A stretch of 6,674 nt of DNA from Planctomycetota bacterium (GCA_021826605.1 JAKAZF010000158.1:1-6674), one strand, 5' to 3'. Shown: positions 1 through 6,577, counted from the stretch's first letter. Notes: generated from the sequence alone by a model not told the origin. A program made the numbers and translations.

Positions 1-309
1 TTCAATAATTTCGCTGCGTGTGCGCGGTGTCACGCCGAGCTTCACCAGCATTAAATCCCGTGAAACATAAGGCGAATCTTTATAGTCGCGCACTTTCACA
101 ACAGTAACAATTTTGGCCAGTTGCTTACGCACCTGATCGAGTGTGCGCTCATCGGCGATAACCACAATGGTCATGCGGGAAAGATTGGGATCTTCCGTAC
201 GGCCCACCACCAGAGAATCAATATTAAATCCACGCGCGGAAAACATATTGGCCACGTGCGAAAGCACGCCGGGTTCATTCATTACCAGTGCGGTTAAAAT
301 ATGCCGCAT
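1..309 (-). CDS. ilvH: Acetolactate synthase small (regulatory) subunit, partial (C-terminus outside window)
   Basis: This is the regulatory subunit of acetohydroxyacid synthase, the first common enzyme of valine, leucine and isoleucine synthesis; it activates the catalytic subunit and confers valine feedback inhibition. The 103 visible residues begin MRHILTALVMNEPGVLSHVA and match the N-terminal ACT domain of E. coli IlvH almost position for position, including the RGFNIDSL and DPNLSRMTI blocks. Asn11, Gly14 and Asn29, which line the valine site in E. coli IlvH (family knowledge), are all present, so valine sensitivity is predicted. The second half begins around residue 88 (DLMLVKLGV) and is cut by the window edge. 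The ATG at 309-307 is chosen because a GGAG sits 8 nt upstream and the family N-terminus starts exactly there. It follows ilvB in the same direction after a 122-bp gap that contains no other gene. Confidence 0.96.
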   Translation of the reverse strand, partial: MRHILTALVMNEPGVLSHVANMFSARGFNIDSLVVGRTEDPNLSRMTIVVIADERTLDQVRKQLAKIVTVVKVRDYKDSPYVSRDLMLVKLGVTPRTRSEIIE

Positions 310-431
310 AATTCATACTCCAATGCAAAAAATTGTTTTTAAACCATTCATGCTGCGGCGCGGATCCATAAAACAGGACCGCACCGGCATCAACGGCAGC
401 TTGAATCAACAGGATAAGGCCAAGGTGGGCC

Positions 432-2327
432 TCAGGCCAGCGTGCCCATGTCCCGTGCCATATTCGGTGGTGCCGATCCGACAATTCCGAGTTCCATTTC
501 ATGAATGCCCTTACCGCTGGGCACCATGGGATAAACGTTTTCATCGGTTTCGCATAGGAAATCCACCACGCACGGGCCGGGATGGCGGATCATCTCATCG
601 ACAACTTTCTGCACATCTTCTTTCTTTTCGCAACGGATGCCGCGTATGCCAAAGCTTTCAGCCATGGCCGCAAAATCCGGATTGATCATTTCCGTGTTGC
701 TGAAGCGGCTGCCATAAAACATCTTCTGCCATTGCCGCACCATGCCCTGAAAATTATTGTTCAGGATGGCCACTTTGACCGGCAACTGATATTGCCGGAT
801 TGTGGCGAGCTCCATGGCGGTCATGATAAAGGACGCATCGCCGTCAATATCAATCACCAGGTCCTTCGGCCGCGCCACCTGCGCGCCGATGGCGGCAGGC
901 AGGCCATAGCCCATGGTTCCCAGTCCGCCGCTGGTAATCATGCTGCGCGGGATGCTCCAGCGGATAAACTGCGCCGCCCACATCTGATGCTGGCCCACGC
1001 CGGTGGTGAAAAAGGCGTTGCCGGCGGTGGCTTTGTTAATGGCTTCGATAATCGCCTGCGGCTTGGCCACCGGTGAATCATCACGATAGGCAAATGGATA
1101 CTTGGCTTTCCATTGGGCAATCTGCTCCAGCCACTGCTGGCGCGGACGGTGTTCAATAAGCTCAATCATATCGGTAAGACACAACCGCGCATCGCCCACC
1201 ACCGGCACATCCACCTTCACGCTCTTGCTGATGCTGGTGGGATCAATATCCACATGCACAATTTTGGCCTTGGGCGCGAATAGCTTGAGATTACCGGTTA
1301 CTCGATCGTCAAACCGCGCTCCAATGGCAATAAGACAATCCGCATCCTGCACGGCATAATTGGCATACGCAGCGCCGTGCATACCCAGCATGTGCAGGCT
1401 AAGCGGATGATTTTCATCAAATGCGCCAAGGCCCAGCAACGTTGTGGTGCAGGGAATGTTCCCTTTTTCCGCCAATTCGCGCACTATTTTCCATGCACCG
1501 CTGATAATGGCTCCGCCGCCGACATACAGCACCGGCCGCTGCGACGCGTTAATCATTTCCGCGGCAGCTTTCACCATCCGGCTGTGGCCAAGGCGATAGG
1601 TTTTATACCCCGGCAGCCAGGGCGTATCATCAATGGCAGATTCCACCTTGTTGGTGGTGACATCCACCGGCAGATCCACCAGCACCGGACCGGGGCGGCC
1701 GGTTGTGGCAATAATAAAGGCCTCATTGATAATCCGGGGCAAATCTTTGACGTTCTTGACCAGATAATTGCGCTTGGTCACCGGCCGGGTAATGCCTGTA
1801 ACATCCGCTTCCTGAAAGGCATCGTTCCCGATCACATACGTGCGCACCTGCCCGGAGAAAACAATCATCGGAATTGAATCCATGTAGGCGGTTGCCAGAG
1901 GTGTCACGGTATTGGTGGCCCCCGGGCCGCTGGTGACAATCACAATGCCGGGCTTGCCGGTGGCACGGGCGTAACCATCGGCCATGTGGCCGGCACCCTG
2001 CTCATGGCGCACAAGAACAAAGTTAAGTTTGGTATCATAAAGCTGATCAAATGTCGGCAAAATGGCGCCGCCGGGATAGCCGAACGCATCGGTGACGTTG
2101 TGCTCCAGAAGCATCTGCAGCAATATCTGGGCACCGGTTTTTCCGATGTACCGATCCGTCAGACCCGTGGGATGCCCAAGAACCGGAAGTTCATTGCCGA
2201 CTTCGGCTCCGGAATGGACACCTGCCGCTGAAGGCGACGCTTCAGGCATTTTGTCAGTTTTGTTGGGCTTGGTGGTTTTGGAAGCTGCCGCTCTGGCCGC
2301 TCCCCCGCTGAGGGAAGTGCTGGACAT
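432..2327 (-). CDS. ilvB: Acetolactate synthase large (catalytic) subunit
   Basis: This ThDP- and FAD-dependent enzyme condenses two pyruvates to acetolactate, or pyruvate plus 2-oxobutyrate to acetohydroxybutyrate. It is 631 residues long. Visible marks are the N-terminal ThDP domain from about residue 60 (FGYPGGAILP), the catalytic glutamate in VRHEQGAGHMADGYARA at about 109, the central FAD-associated domain (about 240-400, with GARFDDRVTGN), and the C-terminal ThDP/Mg domain with DIDGDASF near 494-499 and the LNNNFQGMVRQW block near 522-533, whose Trp is the usual herbicide-site residue. Residues 1-55 are a Ser/Ala/Lys-rich extension absent from the roughly 570-residue enterobacterial enzymes. 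The start at 2327 has a GAGG 5 nt upstream, and an in-frame TGA at 2342-2340 rules out an earlier start. The next internal Met (residue 26) lacks a ribosome site. It forms an operon with ilvH. Confidence 0.97.
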   Translation of the reverse strand: MSSTSLSGGAARAAASKTTKPNKTDKMPEASPSAAGVHSGAEVGNELPVLGHPTGLTDRYIGKTGAQILLQMLLEHNVTDAFGYPGGAILPTFDQLYDTKLNFVLVRHEQGAGHMADGYARATGKPGIVIVTSGPGATNTVTPLATAYMDSIPMIVFSGQVRTYVIGNDAFQEADVTGITRPVTKRNYLVKNVKDLPRIINEAFIIATTGRPGPVLVDLPVDVTTNKVESAIDDTPWLPGYKTYRLGHSRMVKAAAEMINASQRPVLYVGGGAIISGAWKIVRELAEKGNIPCTTTLLGLGAFDENHPLSLHMLGMHGAAYANYAVQDADCLIAIGARFDDRVTGNLKLFAPKAKIVHVDIDPTSISKSVKVDVPVVGDARLCLTDMIELIEHRPRQQWLEQIAQWKAKYPFAYRDDSPVAKPQAIIEAINKATAGNAFFTTGVGQHQMWAAQFIRWSIPRSMITSGGLGTMGYGLPAAIGAQVARPKDLVIDIDGDASFIMTAMELATIRQYQLPVKVAILNNNFQGMVRQWQKMFYGSRFSNTEMINPDFAAMAESFGIRGIRCEKKEDVQKVVDEMIRHPGPCVVDFLCETDENVYPMVPSGKGIHEMELGIVGSAPPNMARDMGTLA

Positions 2328-2418
2328 AAAAACCTCATTTCAACATCGGCTGCATTGGAAAGGTTGGCATGGCGTCCGCCGCACGGCAGATTACACCAGC
2401 GCCCAACCAGGCCGCCAG

Positions 2419-2434
2419 TCCCGGCAAGCCGGGA
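2419..2434 (-). repeat. GC-rich perfect inverted repeat in the ilvB leader
   Basis: TCCCGGC and GCCGGGA flank a 2-nt centre (AA on the plus strand, TT on the minus strand). As RNA it would fold as a 5-7 bp hairpin about 90 nt before the ilvB start. No U-run follows on either strand, so it is not a standard terminator. A close relative with core CCCGGC-NN-GCCGGG lies at 3162-3177. Confidence 0.55.
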
Positions 2435-2484
2435 TAACGAATTTCTCCGAGCCGCAGCCCGTGATATTCGCCGTCGATGCAATA

Positions 2485-2513
2485 GTCATAGCAGGTTTAA
2501 CAAAGAAATGCAA
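2485..2513 (-). promoter_or_regulatory. Candidate promoter for ilvB-ilvH
   Basis: Read on the minus strand, TTGCAT (2513-2508) is followed after 17 nt by TATGAC (2490-2485), preceded by TGC, which fits an extended -10. The -35 matches the sigma70 consensus at only three positions and the -10 at four. If used, it gives a leader of roughly 150 nt before ilvB, which contains the hairpin at 2434-2419. No run of branched-chain codons typical of a classical ilv attenuator peptide was recognised in the leader. Confidence 0.3.
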
Positions 2514-2725
2514 GCGGCGAGGGGTTGCCCTTCTTTTGCGCGGTGCCCCCACCTTTTTCCCTGCCCAGGATCGGCTTGCAACAGTGGATGATAGGCCGGA
2601 CCGCCGATTTCAAGGATAACACTGATACGATGGCAACGATCCGAAACGACCAACCAACATTCCGCATTAGTTACTGATCATTGTTCATTAGTTCCCGGGA
2701 GACAACGGGGTGAACCGCGGATAAA

Positions 2726-2942
2726 GCGGATGAACGCGGATACGGGGATAGTTTCCCAGTTATCCGTTTATTCCGTGCACGGGGTAAACCTCCTGCACGG
2801 ATAGTGCGAATGGTCCAGAACTTGAGCAAGCCCTCCCTAAAGGCTGAAACCATAACGCAACACGACGGCTGTCCCCGAATTAAGGTAACACAATACCGCG
2901 CCAAGTTCCCACATTCATGCGCCCCGTATCCGCGTCATCCGC
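2726..2942. repeat. Inverted repeat pair A/A' (22 and 21 nt)
   Basis: Arm A (2726-2747, GCGGATGAACGCGGATACGG plus GG) is matched by the reverse complement of arm A' (2922-2942), differing by one inserted base. The arms are separated by about 174 bp. Arm A also contains two of the three tandem GCGGAT units at 2717-2741. This pair interleaves with pair B/B'. Confidence 0.75.
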
Positions 2943-2962
2943 TTAGAGAGTTTACCCCGTGC
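2777..2962. repeat. Inverted repeat pair B/B' (13 nt, perfect)
   Basis: GCACGGGGTAAAC at 2777-2789 is the exact reverse complement of GTTTACCCCGTGC at 2950-2962. It lies on the right side of both A arms, giving the order A B A' B', so the two pairs cannot nest in one simple hairpin. A separate small hairpin (CCGTGCA 2773-2779 with TGCACGG 2794-2800) overlaps arm B. Confidence 0.75.
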
Positions 2963-3161
2963 GCGCCGGGGCGGTCCATCTCATCTTACCAAACACACAC
3001 AATGAGGCTGGCTGACGAGTGAGAAGTTGGGAGTTAGGAGGATTGTGAAGCGCTGTGCTTTGAACAGGTTCTGGATGCTGATCCGCAGATTGCACGGAGA
3101 CAGTATTACAGTACGTGCAATATGGGTCAGTACCTGTCGCGCCGCACCGGGAATCATTGCT

Positions 3162-3177
3162 CCCCGGCGTGCCGGGG
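3162..3177. repeat. GC-rich perfect inverted repeat
   Basis: CCCCGGC and GCCGGGG flank a GT centre. It shares the CCCGGC-NN-GCCGGG core with the repeat at 2419-2434. It is followed at 3181-3194 by a 7-bp tandem duplication (GTTGACG twice). No U-run follows on either strand. Confidence 0.55.
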
Positions 3178-3348
3178 GTCGTTGACGGTTGACGCCCCCC
3201 TCGAGTATCAGTGTCATCCGTCAGATCTGTGGTCCGAACGATTTTAGCCATTACTCACGGGTAATCTTCTCATTGTGTTCGCAGGCAATCGCATGCATGT
3301 TGCGGAAGCGGTCATAGCCCCTTCAGGAATGATTAAATCAATGGCTGA

Positions 3349-3378
3349 TTGGCCAGTTAACACCATCGATGCTATTAT
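3349..3378 (+). promoter_or_regulatory. Probable promoter of the SRP RNA gene
   Basis: TTGGCC (3349-3354, 4 of 6 matches to the -35 consensus) and TATTAT (3373-3378, 5 of 6 to the -10) are separated by 18 bp. Transcription would start near 3385, about 10 nt before the first paired base of the SRP RNA, so a short 5' leader would be trimmed. That is known for E. coli 4.5S RNA, whose leader is removed by RNase P. Confidence 0.6.
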
Positions 3379-3394
3379 ATCTGTCTCGCGCGTA

Positions 3395-3514
3395 CGCCCC
3401 GGCCATGGTCGGGCCCGATGCACGGGTTGACTGTGAACCTGGTCAGGTCCGGAAGGAAGCAGCCATAAGCATGTTCAGTCCGGTGCCGTCGGTAGCCCGA
3501 CCTTGGGCGGGGCG
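3395..3514 (+). ncRNA. ffs: Small bacterial signal recognition particle RNA (4.5S type)
   Basis: This is the RNA core of the signal recognition particle; it binds Ffh and, with FtsY, targets nascent membrane proteins. The diagnostic apical domain GGTCAGGTCCGGAAGGAAGC (3441-3460, then AGCC) is present with its GGAA loop at 3451-3454 and the two internal loops contacted by the Ffh M domain. The termini pair well: 3395-3401 with 3508-3514, 3403-3405 with 3504-3506, and 3407-3414 with 3495-3502, with single mismatches between. A further helix joins GACTG (3429-3433) to CAGTC (3476-3480). The roughly 120-nt length and single rod fit the 4.5S type without an Alu domain. It is the only plus-strand gene in the window and faces the ars cluster. 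No hairpin-plus-U terminator was seen directly after it. Confidence 0.96.
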
Positions 3515-3571
3515 GACCGCGAAAATCAACACTTGACAGCGCAATGCAAAACCGCGAAATTTCAGGTCTTA

Positions 3572-3733
3572 GAGCCTGTTTGGAAACTCCGCCGGGAGCG
3601 CCTTGGCGCGGCAAACGGCCGTCTGCGGCGTCCTCGATCCTCAACATATTCCGGAATATGCCTCGGATCTGCGTCCTTGCATCCAACGATTTCCCCCCCC
3701 AATCCACCCGCATCGGACTTTCCAAACAGGCTC
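3572..3733. mobile_element. MITE-like element, 162 bp, with 20-bp terminal inverted repeats and TTA target duplication
   Basis: The left end GAGCCTGTTTGGAAACTCCG (3572-3591) and the reverse complement of the right end (3714-3733) match at 19 of 20 positions, and the outermost 15 are identical. Both ends are flanked directly by TTA (3569-3571 and 3734-3736), a 3-bp target duplication of the TNA kind known for IS5-family subgroups such as IS427 and IS1031. The element has no room for a transposase and no convincing frame, so it must be moved in trans. Inside it are a central dyad, two imperfect direct repeats (starting GCGTCCT at 3628 and 3671) and an 8-C run (3693-3700). It sits 5 bp beyond the stop codon of the CWC gene, between two convergent transcription units. 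Assignment to a specific IS family is from memory of end sequences and target size. Confidence 0.8.
3636..3669. repeat. Central dyad of the MITE-like element
   Basis: A perfect 16-bp palindrome (CATATTCC/GGAATATG, 3645-3660) is flanked after 4-nt unpaired spacers by GATCC (3636-3640) and GGATC (3665-3669). The whole forms a 34-bp dyad almost at the middle of the 162-bp element. It could extrude as a cruciform or act as a protein-binding site. Confidence 0.8.
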
Positions 3734-3740
3734 TTAGCTA

Positions 3741-3962
3741 TCATTTTAACTTGTCGGTGCGCATTTCCGCTATGCGCTTTTGGAGGCACAGCGGACAAAA
3801 GCAATCCCCCGTATCGCCCGGCTTGGCCAATCCCGCAACAAGCGGCATATCAGCACACCAGCATCCGGCTCCAGTATTCTGACAGATAAACTCTCTTCCG
3901 CAGCGACAGCGCTTCACGCTTCCCGCTGTTGGCACGTTGTTATTATCCGCCATAGCTGCCAT
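3741..3962 (-). CDS. Small cysteine-rich CWC family protein
   Basis: This 73-residue protein has eight cysteines (19, 21, 27, 34, 36, 54, 56, 59) in the pattern CRCGREFIC ... CWC ... CFCPLCL. That is the layout of the cysteine-rich CWC family, small bacterial proteins of unknown function thought to bind metal, probably as two four-cysteine sites (inference). There is no signal peptide or membrane segment, so it is expected in the cytoplasm. The start at 3962 is the first ATG in an otherwise open frame and has a GGA 8 nt upstream; Met4 is an alternative. It reads in the same direction as arsM with a 56-bp gap and no terminator between them, so cotranscription with the arsenic genes is likely. 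A role in holding or sensing arsenite is possible but unproven. The MITE-like element lies just past the stop codon. Confidence 0.85.
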   Translation of the reverse strand: MAAMADNNNVPTAGSVKRCRCGREFICQNTGAGCWCADMPLVAGLAKPGDTGDCFCPLCLQKRIAEMRTDKLK

Positions 3963-4018
3963 CGCTTTTATCCAAAATCCGCCTGCTGCCGGATGTGCCG
4001 GCGCACTATTTTTCCCAA

Positions 4019-4939
4019 TCAGTTTTTTACCGCAAAGACCTTCACACTCGCGGCATAGGCATTGACATCATACCGCCGCAGCACATCGGCAATATCCGCG
4101 TGCAATGGCTTGATGGGGGCCGAAGAATTGCAGCAGCCGGTGGATACAACGGTTAATCTTGATCCGCCTTTTTCCGCCGGAGGCTGCTGATGGCGGTCAT
4201 CACTCATGGGCGTTGAGCAGCAGCCCACTTGTCCATCAGCCTGAGCGTACGCATTAAGATCCGCACCGCTGTCGATAACGGCGATACTGGAAAAACCGGC
4301 TTGCGCCAGATGCTGTTGATATTCCTCAATGAGCACCGCACCGGCAATACACCCGACATAGGCGCCAATATTATTGGCGAGTTCGGCAGGCAGCGGCTTT
4401 TTTAACGCAATATCGCTTACCGCCAGGCGGCCGCCGGGCTTGAGTATTCGGAATATTTCCCGCATGACCGCCGATTTATCCGGGGCCAGATTAATCACAC
4501 AGTTGGAAATCACACAGTCGGCAGAGCCTGCGGGAAGCGTGGTGTTATCAATGGTGGCCAGGATAAATTCAACATTTGTGTAGGGCCGGCCATCCGGACC
4601 ATACGCGGCATTTTTCCTGGCGCGGTCGATCATGCTTGGCGTCATATCAATACCAATGGCCCTGCCCGCCGGCCCGACTTTGGCAGCCGCCAGAAATACA
4701 TCCAGCCCCCCGCCGCAACCCAGATCAACGATGGTTTCACCCGAACGCAGCGACCCCATGGCGGTGGGATTGCCGCAGGAAAGCCCCATATTGGCCCCAG
4801 CGGGTATGGCTGCGAGTTCCGCCGCCGAGTAGCCGAACGATTCCGCCACAGCCCTTATTCCGGCATCCGCGCCGGAAAGACTTGATTGCGCTACAGCCCC
4901 ATAGCGGGCCTGCACTTCATTGACAATAGTTTGAGACAT
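4019..4939 (-). CDS. arsM: Arsenite S-adenosylmethionine methyltransferase
   Basis: This cytoplasmic enzyme transfers methyl groups from S-adenosylmethionine to As(III), giving methylated and finally volatile arsenicals. It is 306 residues from the chosen start. The SAM site [10 protein letters not shown] is at 71-80, with the acidic IGIDMT strand at 96-100 and the PGGRLAVSD block at 168-176. The three cysteines that bind arsenite in characterised ArsM proteins have counterparts at Cys55 (GLSCGNP), Cys147 (SNCVINL) and Cys197 (YVGCIAG). The C-terminal third carries two vicinal Cys pairs, 240-241 and 269-270, and ends in a [17 protein letters not shown] segment seen in other ArsM tails. The start at 4939 is preferred over an in-frame ATG at 4981 because it has AAGGA 8 nt upstream and gives the family N-terminus ([14 protein letters not shown]). 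It overlaps the end of acr3 by 23 bp. Confidence 0.95.
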   Translation of the reverse strand: MSQTIVNEVQARYGAVAQSSLSGADAGIRAVAESFGYSAAELAAIPAGANMGLSCGNPTAMGSLRSGETIVDLGCGGGLDVFLAAAKVGPAGRAIGIDMTPSMIDRARKNAAYGPDGRPYTNVEFILATIDNTTLPAGSADCVISNCVINLAPDKSAVMREIFRILKPGGRLAVSDIALKKPLPAELANNIGAYVGCIAGAVLIEEYQQHLAQAGFSSIAVIDSGADLNAYAQADGQVGCCSTPMSDDRHQQPPAEKGGSRLTVVSTGCCNSSAPIKPLHADIADVLRRYDVNAYAASVKVFAVKN

Positions 4940-6083
4940 GTTCTGAATCCTTATGTAATATTTTCGTTGAACCATTAACACTGTTAATCATTGCCGGGCA
5001 GGCCGCATTGGCATCCACGTCCGCACCCGCCGATACCGCATCTTTGAAAATCCGGCGTTGGAAATACAACGCCACATTCACCAGACCGATCATGACCGGA
5101 ACTTCCACCAGCGGACCGATGACCGTGGCAAATGCCGCGCCGGAATTGATTCCAAAAACCGCCACCGCCACCGCTATGGCCAATTCAAAATTATTGCTGG
5201 CGCTGGTCAGCGCAATGGTAGTGGTTTTGGAATAATCCGCACCACTCTTCCGGCCAAGCCAGAAACTCAATAGAAACATGATTAGAAAATAGACCGCCAG
5301 CGGAATCGCCACGCGTACCACGTTCAATGGAATGTCAACGATCAACCGCCCTTTCAGGCTGAACATCACCAGGATGGTAAACAGCAGCGCGATAAGCGTT
5401 ATCGGGCTGATGCGCGGGATAAATTTTTGCTCGTACCATTGCCGCCCCGCCACGGGCAATAATACCAATCGTGTTAACAGTCCCGCGACAAACGGAATAC
5501 CTAAATAGATTCCCACGCTTTCGGCAATCTGAACAATGGTCACCGCCACCGCACTGCCTTTGAACCCCAGCATGGGCGGAAGAACGGTGATAAACACCCA
5601 CGCATACAGGCTGTAAAGCAGAATCTGAAAGACGCTGTTAAAGGCCACCAGTCCCGCGGCATATTCCGCATCACCTTTGGCCAGATCATTCCAGACAATC
5701 ACCATGGCGATGCACCGGGCCAGGCCCACAAGAATCAATCCCGCCATCAGTTCCGGATAGCCGTGCAAAAATGCGATCGCCAGAACAAACATCAACACCG
5801 GGCCGATGAGCCAATTCAAGGTCAGTGACAGGCCCAGGACCTTCCAATCGCGAAACACATTGCCGAGCCGCTCATAGCGCACCTTGGCCAGCGGCGGATA
5901 CATCATGGCAATGAGTCCGATGGCGATGGGGATATTGGTTGTACCAATCTGAAATGCGTTGATAACCCCCGCACTGGATGGAATAAAATAGCCGATTGCG
6001 ACGCCAAGGGCCATGGCGGCAAATATCCAAAGCGTCAGATATCGATCCAGATAATTGAGTTTGCGGGATATATGTTCAGTCAT
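4917..6083 (-). CDS. acr3: ACR3-family arsenite efflux permease
   Basis: This inner-membrane carrier expels As(III), driven by the membrane potential. It has 388 residues and about ten hydrophobic membrane segments between residues 15 and 342. The conserved functional cysteine is Cys124 in the block [16 protein letters not shown]. The second key acidic residue is Glu300 in [17 protein letters not shown], the counterpart of a glutamate shown essential in a Corynebacterium ACR3 (recalled from the literature). GPLVEVPVM at 323-331 is also typical. A polar tail from about 351 to 388, longer than in most family members, contains two cysteines and its codons overlap the arsM ribosome site and start. 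The ATG overlaps the arsC stop codon (ATGA) and has a GGAGG 7 nt upstream inside arsC, so arsC and acr3 are translationally coupled. Confidence 0.96.
   Translation of the reverse strand: MTEHISRKLNYLDRYLTLWIFAAMALGVAIGYFIPSSAGVINAFQIGTTNIPIAIGLIAMMYPPLAKVRYERLGNVFRDWKVLGLSLTLNWLIGPVLMFVLAIAFLHGYPELMAGLILVGLARCIAMVIVWNDLAKGDAEYAAGLVAFNSVFQILLYSLYAWVFITVLPPMLGFKGSAVAVTIVQIAESVGIYLGIPFVAGLLTRLVLLPVAGRQWYEQKFIPRISPITLIALLFTILVMFSLKGRLIVDIPLNVVRVAIPLAVYFLIMFLLSFWLGRKSGADYSKTTTIALTSASNNFELAIAVAVAVFGINSGAAFATVIGPLVEVPVMIGLVNVALYFQRRIFKDAVSAGADVDANAACPAMINSVNGSTKILHKDSEHVSNYCQ
4948..4952 (-). promoter_or_regulatory. Ribosome binding site that sets the arsM start
   Basis: AAGGA on the minus strand lies 8 nt before the ATG at 4939 and within the acr3 coding sequence. 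It argues against the longer arsM frame starting at 4981 and suggests that arsM translation is coupled to ribosomes finishing acr3. Confidence 0.75.
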
Positions 6084-6538
6084 TGCCCGGCCTCCGTTGA
6101 TGGAGCCAACAAAGCTTCCGGAAGCGTTGAGACAAAATCCCGTATTTGATCGCGCACGCGCCGATAATGGGTCAGAGCCTCTTCCGGCGTTTTGGCGGCC
6201 TTGGCCAGTTTTGGCGGGTCATCAAAACCAACATGCACAATGGCGGTCTTTTTTCCCAACCATGCCGGACAGGTTTCATTGGCATGGCCGCATACGGTAA
6301 TGACCGCATCAAACGGCACATTTATCAACTCATTGACATTTTTTGATTTATGAGCGCTGATATCCACTCCCGCCTCCGCCATGACCCGCACCGCGCTGGG
6401 ATTTAAGCCATGCGTTTGAATACCCGCGGAATAGGCTTCAAGCACGTGGCTCTTCAGATGCCGCGCCCAGCCTTCCGCCATTTGGCTGCGGCAGGAATTT
6501 CCGGTACAGAGAAAGAGAATTTTCAGTTTTTGAGCCAT
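6080..6538 (-). CDS. arsC: Thioredoxin-coupled arsenate reductase
   Basis: This cytoplasmic enzyme of the low-molecular-weight tyrosine phosphatase fold reduces arsenate to arsenite, the substrate of the efflux pump and methyltransferase encoded next. At 152 residues it aligns with S. aureus pI258 ArsC shifted by one. The P-loop CTGNSCRS has nucleophile Cys11 and Arg17, the relay cysteines are Cys83 and Cys90 in [10 protein letters not shown], and the catalytic Asp is in FDDPPK (105-110). With all three redox cysteines present, the thioredoxin-dependent mechanism is predicted rather than the glutaredoxin type or a plain phosphatase. The start at 6538 matches the family N-terminus exactly; a GGGA about 10 nt upstream is a modest ribosome site. 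It is the first complete gene of the cluster, 64 bp after an upstream partial gene. Confidence 0.97.
   Translation of the reverse strand: MAQKLKILFLCTGNSCRSQMAEGWARHLKSHVLEAYSAGIQTHGLNPSAVRVMAEAGVDISAHKSKNVNELINVPFDAVITVCGHANETCPAWLGKKTAIVHVGFDDPPKLAKAAKTPEEALTHYRRVRDQIRDFVSTLPEALLAPSTEAGQ
6091..6095 (-). promoter_or_regulatory. Canonical ribosome binding site of acr3 inside arsC
   Basis: GGAGG on the minus strand lies 7 nt before the acr3 ATG and within the last codons of arsC. It supports the ATGA-overlap start for the permease. Confidence 0.8.
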
Positions 6539-6552
6539 CGGATCACATTCCC

Positions 6553-6558
6553 ATTATA
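6553..6558 (-). promoter_or_regulatory. Possible -10 element before arsC
   Basis: A perfect TATAAT on the minus strand ends 14 nt before the arsC ATG. The only TTG-like -35 (TTGGCT) is about 20 nt upstream, which is longer than usual. Transcription would begin about 7 nt before the ATG, downstream of the GGGA, giving an almost leaderless message. It lies in an AT-rich imperfect dyad (about 6552-6577) that could be an operator for an ArsR-type repressor. The cluster may instead be read through from the upstream gene. Confidence 0.3.
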
Positions 6559-6577
6559 TACGCTTACACACATATAT

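Larger units (their letters stand above)
2328..3348. other. Long non-coding stretch with degenerate extragenic repeats
   Basis: No open frame here shows a recognisable protein family. The short frames on both strands have compositions typical of chance translation and overlap each other. The first ~190 bp hold the ilvB leader and candidate promoter. From about 2690 to 3240 the DNA is built from short degenerate motifs: three GCGGAT units at 2717, 2726 and 2736, two ATCCGC units at 2928 and 2937, another at 3081, and an ATCCGTCAGATCTGTGGT segment near 3216. This style is common in decayed extragenic repeats of large-genome bacteria. Nothing recognisable was found between about 3250 and 3348. 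Confidence 0.6.

Noticed and set aside
428..438. GGCCT-C-AGGCC palindrome at the ilvB stop codon as a terminator
   Set aside because: The stem is 5 bp with no U-run, and ilvH continues in the same direction.
143..685. 180-residue plus-strand open frame across ilvH and ilvB
   Set aside because: It lies antisense to two clearly coding regions, has no recognisable domain and has a composition typical of a shadow frame.
2671..2904. 77-residue minus-strand open frame in the intergenic region
   Set aside because: It is largely a translation of the degenerate GCGGAT-type repeats, with no family resemblance and no convincing ribosome site.
2952..3251. 99-residue minus-strand open frame in the intergenic region
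   Set aside because: Its Thr/Asp/Pro/Ser-rich translation comes from repeat DNA, another frame overlaps it, and no domain is visible.
3516..3559. Direct repeat ACCGCGAAA at 3516-3524 and 3551-3559 as att-like or iteron sites
   Set aside because: There are only two 9-nt copies, with no integrase, replication gene or further copies nearby, so chance is an adequate explanation.
3533..3561. TTGACA at 3533-3538 as a promoter after ffs
   Set aside because: The -35 hexamer is perfect, but the sequence 17 nt downstream (GAAATT) is a poor -10 and no gene follows on that strand.
3375..3725. 116-residue minus-strand frame spanning ffs and the mobile element
   Set aside because: It runs antisense across a structured RNA gene and through the element, so it cannot be a conserved protein gene.
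4940..4981. Upstream in-frame ATG of arsM at 4981
   Set aside because: It would add 14 residues unlike the family N-terminus and lacks the AAGGA ribosome site that precedes the ATG at 4939.
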